From the NCBI RefSeq assembly GCF_031312595.1, contig NZ_CP133592.1:62001-126000 (forward strand): 64,000 nucleotides of DNA. Direction: 5' to 3'. The notes beneath the pieces were generated by a model that had not been told where the DNA came from, made no database searches, and was given only the letters and a program-made list of their open reading frames with translations. Origin of the DNA: Methanolobus sediminis. Lineage in GTDB: Archaea; Halobacteriota; Methanosarcinia; Methanosarcinales; Methanosarcinaceae. The position numbers were made by a program, and so were the translations under genes. Of this stretch, positions 16,428 to 24,525 are shown in pieces (positions within the stretch are counted from its first letter, which is position 1; the number at the start of each line of letters is the position of its first letter).

Positions 16428-17149
16428 TCCCAAGCCTCTCCACATCACTCCGTAAATATATAGCGGAGTTTATCGGGACATTCACACTGGTGTTCATTGC
16501 TGCGGGTTCTAACGCAGTGGACCATATATCACATGGCATCCTCGGTCTGACAGGTATGGCAATCGCCACCGGTGTAACCGTGATGGTGATGATCTATGCC
16601 ATCGGCCATATCTCAGGTGCCCATATTAACCCGGCTGTCACAATTGCAATGTCTGTGACAGGAAAAATGGGCACCCGGGATTCTTTTGCCTATATCATAT
16701 CACAGGTGGCAGGTGCCTGTGCTGCAAGTTTTATGCTCATGGAGATGTTCCCTTCCGCCGTGGGCAGTGTCCATCTTGGGGCTACAAGTCTTGGCACAAA
16801 CATCTCCCCTGCAGCAGGAATGGTAATCGAGGCAATCCTCACTTTTTTACTGGTCTTTACGATATTTGGTGTTGCAGTAGACAGCAGGTCACCACCAGGT
16901 CTTGCAGGTTTTACCATCGGTGCTTTTGTCCTTCTGGCTATCCTTATAGGCGGACCGGTCACAGGCGCATCCATGAATCCCGCAAGGTCATTTGGTCCGG
17001 CCCTGATGGCAGGTTACTGGACAGATCATCTGGTTTACTGGATCGGTCCGATAATTGGCGGTATCGTTGCAGCATTAGTGTATGATAATGTGTTTATTAG
17101 CGATGCTGTTGTTGAGGAACGTGGGGATGCTGTTGGCGATGGGGTTTGA
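16424..17149 (+). CDS. MIP-family aquaporin/glyceroporin
   Basis: The 241-residue protein has six membrane segments and both half-helix motifs, SGAHINPAVT near residue 66 and GASMNPARS near residue 184, which define the water/solute pore. Archaeal members such as AqpM pass water, glycerol and CO2, and possibly sulfide. The first NPA loop is followed by IAMSV as in AqpM. Cotranslation with the CoA ligase (ATGA overlap) suggests it belongs to the cluster and admits or releases a small neutral molecule, though water balance cannot be excluded. The gene ends a five-gene run. Confidence 0.92.
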   Translation: MIPSLSTSLRKYIAEFIGTFTLVFIAAGSNAVDHISHGILGLTGMAIATGVTVMVMIYAIGHISGAHINPAVTIAMSVTGKMGTRDSFAYIISQVAGACAASFMLMEMFPSAVGSVHLGATSLGTNISPAAGMVIEAILTFLLVFTIFGVAVDSRSPPGLAGFTIGAFVLLAILIGGPVTGASMNPARSFGPALMAGYWTDHLVYWIGPIIGGIVAALVYDNVFISDAVVEERGDAVGDGV

Positions 17150-17252
17150 GATTGTTTTTCAAAAGATTGCTTTTTTGTGAAGGTTTTATAGTCTTTTCTA
17201 AGTATATTTGAAAAATAGATATCAAGTATATAAAAAATAAAAAAAGTAATTT

Positions 17253-18044
17253 TTAAATTAGTCGAATTAATTCAGCCTGCCCAATAGGTGGAATGCTCCT
17301 GGTCAATGTCGGACCAAAGAAAACTCTAACGTTCATTCCTTCTTTTAGATTCTCTGAATCAAAAAGACCTCCGTTTGGGTCTACTATTACTGTTTCCTCG
17401 GATATAACGAATTTAATTCCTTTTGTATATCCTGAGTTATTTACTTCCTCACCTTCAAGCAGGAGCATTGGATAAGAACCTCCCTCCTCGATTGAAGATA
17501 TGGTTCCGTTAAGAATGTGTAGAGCTTCGGATTCTTCGTTGTTATATGTTGATTCTTCCCCTTCAACGAATAGCATTCTGCCACTATTGTTTCCTATAAC
17601 AAGGACAAGCTGGTCATTTTCCATTGAGACAGTTGTCACATTATTTAATAGGGAAAGATATTGGCTATCCATTGAGTCGTCACCACAATAGACAAGTGTC
17701 ATTATTCCTGGTAATAATGTAAGGTTGTTTCCTTCCAGTGTGTAGCTTCCGCTTCCAACATTACAGTCTGCTTTAATTGAGTATGTATTATCCGAGTTGA
17801 ACACGATTTTATAATTTTCCGGATCAGGAACTACGGACTGGCTGGATGAAAGTGTCTCAGTCAATCCTGACCATTGCCATTCAATATCAGCTATATCATT
17901 TATGGAAATGGTTTCAGCTTCCATTTCTTCGTTGTTCATATCTTCCGAATTATCAACAGGTTCAGTACAGCCGGATACTAAAAGAGTGGCTGTGGCTAAA
18001 ACACATATGAAAAGTAAAGTAAGTATTTTTCTCGTATTTTGCAT
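17253..18044 (-). CDS. META/HslJ-like lipoprotein
   Basis: The 263-residue secreted protein has signal sequence ILTLLFICVLATATLLVSGC, where the Cys is a lipobox-like acceptor, then an acidic linker of about 20 residues. Next comes a META-type domain (IEWQWSGLTETLSSS ... YKIVFNSDNTYSIKADCNVGSGSYTLEGNNLTL). A further beta-rich domain of about 80 residues (GTISSIEEGGSYPMLLLEGEE) resembles small OB-like surface domains. In bacteria META domains occur in heat-shock and drug-resistance lipoproteins; no archaeal function is known. It is convergent with the aquaporin and stands alone. Confidence 0.75.
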   Translation of the reverse strand: MQNTRKILTLLFICVLATATLLVSGCTEPVDNSEDMNNEEMEAETISINDIADIEWQWSGLTETLSSSQSVVPDPENYKIVFNSDNTYSIKADCNVGSGSYTLEGNNLTLLPGIMTLVYCGDDSMDSQYLSLLNNVTTVSMENDQLVLVIGNNSGRMLFVEGEESTYNNEESEALHILNGTISSIEEGGSYPMLLLEGEEVNNSGYTKGIKFVISEETVIVDPNGGLFDSENLKEGMNVRVFFGPTLTRSIPPIGQAELIRLI

Positions 18045-18250
18045 AGGTTTTTGCTCCCTTCATTCCAGTATGAATTGTTGTTATTTAGTCTCTTCTTAAG
18101 CTTCGAACAGACCTGTAGTCTTTATCTATCTTTTAATAACAATGTCAGTAAGCCTGTTTTAAATCAAAGATTGATAGTGTGGTGTAGAAGTATTGATTTC
18201 AGTAAGCCTGCGTTTGCAGTTGAAAGGCAGGATTCAGACGATATAAGTCA

Positions 18251-18305
18251 AAAGATTCAATAATTATTTATTAAAATTTATCTTAACTAATATTGTAGAG
18301 AACAG
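18251..18305 (+). repeat. Dispersed repeat AAAGATTCAATAATTATTTA, copy A
   Basis: The 20 bases at 18251-18270 are identical to 20301-20320, and partial similarity continues for about 25 bp on each copy (to TGTAGAGAAC here, TGTAGAAAAC there). The two copies lie on either side of the multihaem cytochrome gene, as direct repeats about 2.05 kb apart. Confidence 0.65.
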
Positions 18306-18380
18306 ACAGAATTCAACAGATAATTGGATCTGTATGAATGGTTTTATAATAAGCATATTAAGCTTTCTAGAAGGTATTTT

Positions 18381-18635
18381 ATGAGTACTGCAATAAAATC
18401 AAAACATCCGAGAGACATATTCAATGAATTGAAATGGAAAGATGATCTTGATATAAATGAATGCAGCATAGAGTATATTCACAGGGGTGCACCTGGAAAC
18501 ACAAAAAAGGTTTCAGGTGAGGATATAGAAGACATTGGCCATTCATTCTTTACAGTTACTCCCGATACTATGATACCATATCATAGAATACTTAAAATCA
18601 AGTACAAAGGGGAAGTTATCTACGTAAAGAATTGA
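18381..18635 (+). CDS. DUF504 / MJ1316 RNA-end-recognition family protein
   Basis: The 84-residue protein matches the DUF504 (UPF0248) pattern almost end to end: HPRDIFNELKWKDDLD, then YIHRGAPGNTKKVSG, and IPYHRILKIKYKGEVIYVKN. This small archaeal domain also occurs fused to RNA-repair or 2H phosphoesterase proteins and has been proposed to recognise modified RNA ends; the role is predicted, not proven. The ATG at 18381 fits family length; the in-frame upstream ATG adds 19 unrelated residues. Confidence 0.85.
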   Translation: MSTAIKSKHPRDIFNELKWKDDLDINECSIEYIHRGAPGNTKKVSGEDIEDIGHSFFTVTPDTMIPYHRILKIKYKGEVIYVKN

Positions 18636-18667
18636 CTATAGCATATTTGATATGCAATTTTTAATCC

Positions 18668-18748
18668 ATGGAGAAGAATGCTGAAAATGATAAGCCTTTT
18701 ACTCTAAACTCACATGTTAAGGAAAGGTTGGAGATGTGGGAATGCTAA
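18668..18748 (+). repeat. 26-codon micro-ORF repeat, copy 1
   Basis: The ATG frame encodes 26 residues starting MEKNAENDKPFTLNSHVKER and ending LEMWEC. The same-length, same-frame copy at 24420-24500 shares 17 of 26 residues, and a shorter match lies at 20204-20251. The shared nucleotide core, GGTTGGAGATGTGGGAA, is identical in all three. There is no ribosome site. It may be a small protein, a relic of a gene tail, or a mobile repeat with accidental coding potential. Confidence 0.55.
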
Positions 18749-18828
18749 AATATTCAGTAAACTTTAATCATTTCGATAACTGCAAAAACTAATTAATAAA
18801 AAGGAAAGCAAGGCAAATTATGAATGTC

Positions 18829-20127
18829 TTACTTTCTCTTCTTCATGGTCCACAAAGCCGCCAGCAATCCGATCACAGCAAGAATCAATTCAAAGCCTGG
18901 TTCTGACATTGTTGCCTGACGTTCAATCACAGAATCAAAGAGTTCTTTGGAATTATCGAGATACTCACTGGCTCTTTCCATGTTATGTATACCATGGCTG
19001 CCGTCCGCCTTGACCGCTTCAAGATAGAAGACAGCATTGTTGTAATCTGCAAGCGCAGCATCATATGTGTGGGTTCCGTTCAATTCTTCCAGTGACTCGC
19101 TGGCATTGATCCTGATCGTTTCAAGGTCATTGATCCTTCTCACGATGAGTTCCTGCTTTGCCTTTACCACCGGAATAAAGACTTCCTGATGGCAATCATA
19201 ACAACCATTGGTAGCGTTGGGGCTGAACAGGATTTCAGGCTTGAAATCAAAGGTATGCCCGGTTATAGCAGATTCTTCGGTAGTATCATTGTATTCCTGA
19301 GTGACCATATGACAATCTGAACAACCTATGCCTACAGGATGGATACCTGTATCATAGATTGATCCATTGTACATTTCCCATTGGGGATGCAATACCCGGG
19401 TTGTCTGTCCATCTGGTACTGCATGTTCAGAATTATGGCAATTCCCACACAACAAAACGTCATCCTCTATCCAGTAACCAGTTGAATGAGGTTCATGGCA
19501 GGCAACACATGTAATACGCCATTCTGATACTTCGGAGGGTTCAGGAACCTCATCAAGGTTCAGTCCGAAGATATCCGGGTCTTCTAAATTTGGAATTGCA
19601 CCGTCTGTTGCTTTGCAGGAAACACAGGAATTGTCTCTGTCAAGGATATACGGTTCCGCAATATCGGTTGGTTCTGAATGACTTTCCATGGATGTTATAT
19701 TGAAATCCGGATTACTGAACTCGTCCCATTCCTCGATCATCGGATGATGTTCATCTCTATGGCAGTTTCCGCATATTTCTGCAGAAAGGTTCACTTCTGG
19801 TGCATAATAAGAAGGTTCATTTATATGTGCATTATAACCTTCAGCCGGTGGATTATGACAGACTTCACAGGTGATGGGTTCAATTGTTGTTTCAATATCT
19901 TCTCGACCCCACGTTTCTTTGATGGAAGATTCAAGATGGCATTCTGTACATTCTTCAATATTCAGAACCGAACCCCCGGCAGCTTTCAGTGATTCGGCAT
20001 GTGCTGAAGCGTTCCATTTTTCATAAATTTCAATATGACAACTTTTACATGTTTCAGGTTGCCATGCCTCTGCTGTGCTACTAAAAATAAGTAATATAAC
20101 CAGAGCTGGACAAATGTATTTCAGCAA
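18829..20127 (-). CDS. Secreted multihaem cytochrome c with eight CxxCH and one CxxCK site
   Basis: The 432-residue protein has signal peptide residues 1-21 (LVILLIFSSTAEA), then CKSCH, CTECH, CEVCH, CGNCH, CVSCK, CVACH, CGNCH, CSDCH and CYDCH in order: eight ordinary haem c sites and one Lys-type site. CxxCK is the active-site haem signature of NrfA and octahaem nitrite reductases, so catalysis is possible, not only electron transfer. A helical region of about 90 residues follows the haems. The end, EPGFELILAVIGLLAALWTMKKRK, is a PGF-CTERM-like archaeosortase signal or membrane anchor, placing the haems outside the cell. Dispersed direct repeats flank the gene. The electron partner is unknown. 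Confidence 0.9.
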   Translation of the reverse strand: MLKYICPALVILLIFSSTAEAWQPETCKSCHIEIYEKWNASAHAESLKAAGGSVLNIEECTECHLESSIKETWGREDIETTIEPITCEVCHNPPAEGYNAHINEPSYYAPEVNLSAEICGNCHRDEHHPMIEEWDEFSNPDFNITSMESHSEPTDIAEPYILDRDNSCVSCKATDGAIPNLEDPDIFGLNLDEVPEPSEVSEWRITCVACHEPHSTGYWIEDDVLLCGNCHNSEHAVPDGQTTRVLHPQWEMYNGSIYDTGIHPVGIGCSDCHMVTQEYNDTTEESAITGHTFDFKPEILFSPNATNGCYDCHQEVFIPVVKAKQELIVRRINDLETIRINASESLEELNGTHTYDAALADYNNAVFYLEAVKADGSHGIHNMERASEYLDNSKELFDSVIERQATMSEPGFELILAVIGLLAALWTMKKRK

Positions 20128-20520
20128 ATAATTACCCCCATGATTTAACCCATATTAAAATCAGATATTATTCTATTTAACAGGATTGTTCTGTTCAGTA
20201 TCTGTTTACTTTGAATGCTCATGTTAAGAAAAGGTTGGAGATGTGGGAATGAATCATCTTCATTGATAACTCGATAAGAAAAGCATTCTAATGATGGGAA
20301 AAAGATTCAATAATTATTTATCAGAATTTAGGCTCTGTAGAAAACCTACTTCCTATTTTATTTTGACATAACAATTTCAAAGGATTAATACCCTTAGCAT
20401 TATCTGCTACCGAAAACACAAAGGGATGATTGTTTTTACTATATATACATAAAAGTCAGTGTAAGGTTAAAAATGTGAAGATAAGTGTTGATGACAAGTA
20501 CAAAAGGAGATAAACATAAA
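20128..20520. other. Divergent intergenic region between cytochrome and CopZ-like gene
   Basis: The region contains micro-ORF copy 2 (20204-20251) and copy B of the AAAGATTCAATAATTATTTA repeat (20301-20347). CTATATATACATAA at about 20439-20452 is a TATA box for the CopZ-like gene that would give a leader of roughly 45 nt. Confidence 0.55.
20204..20251 (+). repeat. 26-codon micro-ORF repeat, copy 2 (3' part only)
   Basis: The frame reads FTLNAHVKKRLEMWE and then stops, matching the second half of the 26-residue sequence at 18668 and 24420. The 5' part and ATG are absent. It lies 77 bp upstream of the cytochrome start, with copy 1 just past the cytochrome's 3' end, so the gene is flanked by direct repeats. 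Confidence 0.5.
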
Positions 20521-21003
20521 ATGAACAAAATTGCCCTTAATGTAATACCTTGTGAAACTAATTTAAAACCGGATACTAAAGACAATAATAGTTTATGTCC
20601 TGTTTGTAGTGGTTCAGGCAGTTTTGTAAAGAATATTACTGTAAGGCACATGATATCTGATGACCTGCTAGAAACGGTAGGTACTTCCGACTATTGTTTG
20701 TGTATGAATGAAGATTGTCAGATTGCGTATTATAACATTGATCTCAAGATTGAATTCAAAAAAAGTGACATAAAAGTACCAATATGGTTTAAAAAGGATG
20801 CAAAACCAAAATATGCCTGTTATTGCAGTAAAGTTACAGAAGAAGAAGTTATAACAGCTGTGATTAACGACAATGCAACTAGTGTGAAAGAAGTTATAAA
20901 AATTACAGGGGCAATGAATAAACCAAATTGCCAGATAAACAATCCATCAGGCAAGTGTTGTCATCAGATAATACAAGAAATTATAGATAAAACCCTAAAA
21001 TAA
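20521..21003 (+). CDS. CopZ-like zinc / [2Fe-2S] protein
   Basis: The 160-residue protein has a Cys-rich N-terminal half (CPVCSGSGSFV ... YCLCMNEDCQIAYYN), a zf_CopZ-type zinc site. Its C-terminal half (YACYCSKVTEEEVITAVIN ... GAMNKPNCQINNPSGKCCHQII) is a BFD-like [2Fe-2S] domain. In Archaeoglobus the N-terminal part of the copper chaperone CopZ has this architecture. Here no heavy-metal-associated (HMA) copper domain follows, so an iron-sulfur electron carrier role is as likely as copper handling. ATG 20521 is chosen for AAAGGAGA upstream; the frame opens 36 nt earlier. It is divergent from the multihaem cytochrome. Confidence 0.82.
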   Translation: MNKIALNVIPCETNLKPDTKDNNSLCPVCSGSGSFVKNITVRHMISDDLLETVGTSDYCLCMNEDCQIAYYNIDLKIEFKKSDIKVPIWFKKDAKPKYACYCSKVTEEEVITAVINDNATSVKEVIKITGAMNKPNCQINNPSGKCCHQIIQEIIDKTLK

Positions 21004-21094
21004 TACTTTTAAAAATCCGACTCCTTTTTAAGAAAAACTATAAAATAAAAAAATACAGTTCAAATTTGGATTAATCTAATGCTATATTCTTTGA

Positions 21095-21451
21095 TCACAA
21101 ATTCTTCTCAACTACTTCCATGGTCTTGCTGTATTCATCGTTTGGACTGAACTCCATTATCTCAGTTCCTGCATCCATGACTGCTATGTGTCCTGGTGTA
21201 AGATAGTAAAAATCACCTGCTGTAATAATTTCTTCTATGTCCTTGTATTTGATGACCATGCGCCCTTTTATCACGTACCCCCAATGAGAAGACTGACAAC
21301 TATTATCAGGCAGGCCCTTTAGGAGTGGACCAAGATCTGTGTGTTCTTTGTAGGTTTCATATCCTACATGCATATTTCCCCAGACCACTTCCTGGATGAC
21401 CATAGCATCTGATTCAAGTGTTACAGGTAACTCCTGCTTTGATATTTTCAT
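21095..21451 (-). CDS. Small cupin-domain protein
   Basis: The single-domain cupin of 118 residues has a first motif around CQSSHWGYVIKGRMVIKY (only one His) and a second at AGDFYYLTPGHIAVMDAG, so the usual set of three His and one Glu is incomplete. Such proteins are often sensors or isomerases; nothing specifies a substrate. ATG 21451 is preferred over the one 36 nt upstream because it begins the fold directly (MKISKQELPVTLE). A dyad at 21614-21644, about 165 bp upstream, is a candidate operator. Confidence 0.75.
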   Translation of the reverse strand: MKISKQELPVTLESDAMVIQEVVWGNMHVGYETYKEHTDLGPLLKGLPDNSCQSSHWGYVIKGRMVIKYKDIEEIITAGDFYYLTPGHIAVMDAGTEIMEFSPNDEYSKTMEVVEKNL

Positions 21452-21613
21452 TATTGTTCCCCCATTAATAGTAGTTTTTTCAAGCAAAATAGTTATCGAC
21501 GGAAAATAAACATACTAACAGACATAGAGAGATGTCATGTCTGTGCTCCTAAAAATGGTCTGTCTATCTATACCAAAAATGAGTTTATAGACATGGTAAT
21601 TTATCCTGAGGTC

Positions 21614-21644
21614 TATAACATACATAGCCTATGTATAGGTTATA
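21614..21644. promoter_or_regulatory. 31-bp dyad upstream of the cupin gene
   Basis: ATACATAG and CTATGTAT are perfect inverted arms around a single C (21620-21636), with outer arms TATAAC (21614-21619) and GTTATA (21639-21644). A weaker inverted pair, TGTCTAT/ATAGACA, lies at about 21562-21596. The symmetry suggests a dimeric repressor site serving the cupin gene. Confidence 0.45.
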
Positions 21645-21721
21645 ATCTACCCTTTGATATAAGCAGGATAACTAGAAAACGTATGTTGATTTGATAACGA
21701 AGAAAGAAGATCAATCCTTGC

Positions 21722-22246
21722 TTAAATTTGCTTCATCATTACTAATACTCTTCTTTTTTCTTTTCCTACTTCATACCACTCTTGACCGCAAATTGTGTAT
21801 CCCCATTTCATGTAGATATTCTGAGCAACAGTATTACCTTCCCAGACACGTAACCAAAATACTTTGAATCCCCTTTCCTTATATATTGATATTCCATTTT
21901 TGAATAGAAGCCCACCAGCTCCTTTACCTCTTGCTTCATTCCTGACATAAAGGCGTTGCAATTCTATTGCCTTGTTATCTGTTACACAATCTGGTACCGC
22001 AGAATTCAGAAATTTCGCATAGCCACATATCATTCTTTTTTCATTCTTGCAGATCAAATAAAGAGCTTCTGAGCTTTCGATCTCATATTTGATAAGTTCT
22101 TCCGAGAAAGCTTCATTAACATAGGCTCTAAGTTCTTCTATAGGAAGTGTTAGTTTATATGCGGATATGAATGAACTTTTCCCGAATTCTGAAAGAAAGC
22201 CAACGTGCGATAGATTAGCTTGTTCTACCTGAAGAAAGTTCTCCAT
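21722..22246 (-). CDS. GNAT-family N-acetyltransferase
   Basis: The 174-residue protein has the GNAT core: a beta strand with ELQRLYVRNEARGKGAGGLL (the R-x-x-G-x-G acetyl-CoA loop), then ISIYKERGFKVFWLRVWEGN and YMKWGYTICGQEWYEVG. The sequence resembles RimI/PaiA-type acetyltransferases; the acceptor is unknown. ATG 22246 is selected for the TGGAGG site immediately upstream. The gene is monocistronic. Confidence 0.85.
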   Translation of the reverse strand: MENFLQVEQANLSHVGFLSEFGKSSFISAYKLTLPIEELRAYVNEAFSEELIKYEIESSEALYLICKNEKRMICGYAKFLNSAVPDCVTDNKAIELQRLYVRNEARGKGAGGLLFKNGISIYKERGFKVFWLRVWEGNTVAQNIYMKWGYTICGQEWYEVGKEKRRVLVMMKQI

Positions 22247-22579
22247 ACTGCCTCCAAAAATCAAGGTTCACCTACTTGCTTAAGGTGAAATGATATCATG
22301 CTATGTGAAGTATATTTTGGTCTTTAATATCAAAAATTGATGAAGGGATATTTATTCCTCCTTTTTGAGGCAAATTTTACCTGTATGACATCCTGATCAT
22401 TCATTAATAAAACAAGCGTAGAGTATATTGGCTCTATTCATATCTACAAGAATGCAAATCGTTATTGTTGAACTGACCGACTAACTTTGTCCGTTATTTT
22501 CTCCAATCTTATTACAATATCTTCCCTGCAAAAATCTAAAATCTGATGCACACAGATTTCACTTTACAGAGGTGTATCA
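22247..22579. other. Divergent intergenic region with a small inverted repeat
   Basis: A 7-bp inverted repeat, TTCACCT (22267-22273) and AGGTGAA (22283-22289), lies just upstream of the acetyltransferase gene and could be an operator. The rest is AT-rich with no gene; promoters for the acetyltransferase and the CDGSH gene must lie here. Confidence 0.4.
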
Positions 22580-23215
22580 GTGGATAAAGATGTCAGACCT
22601 TCGATAAAGGTATCAAAAAATGGTCCATTCATTGCGAAAGACGTTAAATCGCTCAGGAATTCAAAAGGTGTTTTGATTGAGACAAAACCCATAATGACAC
22701 TTTGCAGGTGTGGAGGCTCGGCTAATATGCCATTTTGTGATGGGACACATGCAAAGATTGGTTTTTCCGGGGAAAAAGAAGAGGACCGGGTTCCCGACAG
22801 AATTGAGACTTATGTCGGGAAAAATATCACCATCCATCGTAACAGAGGTGTATGTTCTCATGCAGGTTACTGTGTTTGCAACCTGCCTGCGGTTTTTGAA
22901 AGGGGTAGGGATCCCTGGGCAGATCCCGATGCCGCAGACCCGGAAGAGATAGCAGCTCTCATAAGGACCTGTCCTTCCGGTGCATTGAGTTATACTATCA
23001 ACGGGGAATTGCATAAGGATTACTCGGAAGAACCGGGAATCTCCATTCAGAAGGACGGACCTTATAATGTTACAGGGATAGAACTTGATGATCCCGATGG
23101 CTCAGTACCGGAGACACAGGACCATTATTCCCTTTGCAGATGTGGAGCCTCAAAAAATAAACCATTCTGTGACGGCAGTCACTACAATGTTGAATTCAGG
23201 GATGAGAAGAATTGA
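22580..23215 (+). CDS. Fusion protein: CDGSH - 4Fe-4S single-cluster domain - CDGSH
   Basis: The 211-residue protein has a first iron-sulfur zinc-finger motif, CRCGGSANMPFCDGTH (about residues 42-57). A divergent single [4Fe-4S] domain follows (GVCSHAGYCVCNLPAVF ... LIRTCPSGALSY, residues about 90-140). A second motif, CRCGASKNKPFCDGSH, lies at about 185-200. CDGSH sites bind [2Fe-2S] by three Cys and one His; the first copy has Thr for Ser. The three-cluster arrangement suggests electron transfer or iron-sulfur handling. The start is GTG with AGAGGTG before it. No partner gene is adjacent. Confidence 0.88.
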   Translation: MDKDVRPSIKVSKNGPFIAKDVKSLRNSKGVLIETKPIMTLCRCGGSANMPFCDGTHAKIGFSGEKEEDRVPDRIETYVGKNITIHRNRGVCSHAGYCVCNLPAVFERGRDPWADPDAADPEEIAALIRTCPSGALSYTINGELHKDYSEEPGISIQKDGPYNVTGIELDDPDGSVPETQDHYSLCRCGASKNKPFCDGSHYNVEFRDEKN

Positions 23216-23406
23216 AGCACTAATTTTGTGATATGGTCTTCAAACGTTAGTTGTGAGAATATAAACTGTTCAGTCTGAATGGCCATTCTCACTCTCGTCT
23301 ACCTTATTCCATTGCGGGGTTGGGATACCATTAACTTTAAAGCGTATGGGTGAAGACCTGCAAAGTCGGTATTAAGATTATCTACACTTATCAGGAAGTT
23401 ATCATC

Positions 23407-24273
23407 ATGAAAATACGCGAGCTTATCAGTCAATATTGCAGCAGTACTGAGAAAAAAGGGAACGGAATCACCATCTATACGATAGATGCTCCTGAATCCA
23501 TAGAAACACCCGAACTGTTCAGTTATCTGGATTACCTGTCCATGGAACCCTTCAGAAAGATCTGGGCCAGCGATGCTTACAGGATGATAGCAACAGAGAT
23601 AGATGGCAATTTAACCGTTTACGAACACGTGAGGATGGCAAACTACAGGATACAGTTGAATGACCTCCAGGAAAAGTATGAGGTACACAAGGAAGCAGAC
23701 CTGACAGAACTTGCTGATGCATTTGCATTTGCCGTTGGTGCACACAATAACGATATGAGGAAGTCCGGTACTCTATATATTTCTCATCCAATGGATGTAG
23801 CGTCCATCCTTCTCAAAGAGAATGCGTCTCTTGAGCTTGTTATTGCAGGACTGCTCCATGACGTTGTTGAGGATACCGATGTAGATATTGAAACAATATC
23901 AAAGAAATACGGCAGGCAGGTTGCTGATTACGTGAACGCTGTTACCGAACCCGAAGAGCTCAGGCAGCCTGCAACCGGTGACAAAGCGCAGACCTGGAAG
24001 CAGCGGAAGGAACACACCATAAAAGAGATAATGAATGCTGACCGTGAGATCAAACTTCTCTCATGTGCGGACAAGCTTGCAAATATCAGGGACCTCATCA
24101 GCGAACTAAAGATGGAAGGAGAAGGATTCTGGGACAAGTTCAACGCACCAAAGGAAGAACAGGAATGGTACTACCACTCAATGCTGGAGGCTTTAGCTAC
24201 GGGTCCGCAGAACATAGCAGAAACCCGCGCCTACCGTGATCTTAAGGAATGTGTGGAAGAATTGTTCTCTTAG
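23407..24273 (+). CDS. HD-domain phosphohydrolase of the RelA/SpoT hydrolase (MESH) type
   Basis: The 288-residue protein has an N-terminal region of about 100 residues of unknown role, then a metal-dependent HD domain: AVGAHNNDMRKSGTLYISHP, LLHDVVEDTDVDIETI and LLSCADKLANIRDL. That pattern matches the ppGpp hydrolase half of SpoT and small MESH-type enzymes. No synthetase domain is present. The substrate in an archaeon is uncertain; (p)ppGpp or NADPH dephosphorylation are possibilities from the family. ATG 23407 begins the protein as MKIRELISQYCSST; upstream in-frame sequence looks non-coding. Confidence 0.82.
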   Translation: MKIRELISQYCSSTEKKGNGITIYTIDAPESIETPELFSYLDYLSMEPFRKIWASDAYRMIATEIDGNLTVYEHVRMANYRIQLNDLQEKYEVHKEADLTELADAFAFAVGAHNNDMRKSGTLYISHPMDVASILLKENASLELVIAGLLHDVVEDTDVDIETISKKYGRQVADYVNAVTEPEELRQPATGDKAQTWKQRKEHTIKEIMNADREIKLLSCADKLANIRDLISELKMEGEGFWDKFNAPKEEQEWYYHSMLEALATGPQNIAETRAYRDLKECVEELFS

Positions 24274-24420
24274 GCACGAACTTTCAAGAGCTAAGAAGGT
24301 GACTGAAGAGTTCAATAACTGGATGAACAAAAAATTCAGACGAAATAAGGCAGAAAATACTGAGTATCTCATATTCAGACTGGAAAAAGATGGGAATCTC
24401 AAAAGGTACTTTGCATTAAA
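24274..24420 (+). pseudogene. Possible gene remnant after the HD gene
   Basis: A frame overlapping the HD gene end and running to 24436 encodes a basic segment (NNWMNKKFRRNKAENTEYLI) and a regular strand-like piece (FRLEKDGNLKRYFALNEEEC). It lacks a ribosome site and a recognisable family and ends inside micro-ORF copy 3. It may be the tail of a lost gene. Confidence 0.25.
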
Positions 24421-24500
24421 TGAAGAAGAATGCTAAAGCTGATAAGCCATTTACTATGAATACTCATGTAAGGGAAAGGTTGGAGATGTGGGAAAAGTGA
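24420..24500 (+). repeat. 26-codon micro-ORF repeat, copy 3
   Basis: The ATG frame encodes 26 residues starting MKKNAKADKPFTMNTHVRER and ending LEMWEK, with exactly the length and frame of copy 1 at 18668. Compared with copy 1 there are both synonymous and amino-acid-changing differences but no insertion or deletion. No ribosome site is seen. Confidence 0.55.
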
Positions 24501-24525
24501 TAAAGATTAAATATTTAAAAAAACC

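Noticed and set aside
24236..24436. 66-codon frame overlapping the HD gene end
   Set aside because: It starts inside the HD gene without a ribosome site; only its second half could be a gene remnant and is listed as such with low confidence.
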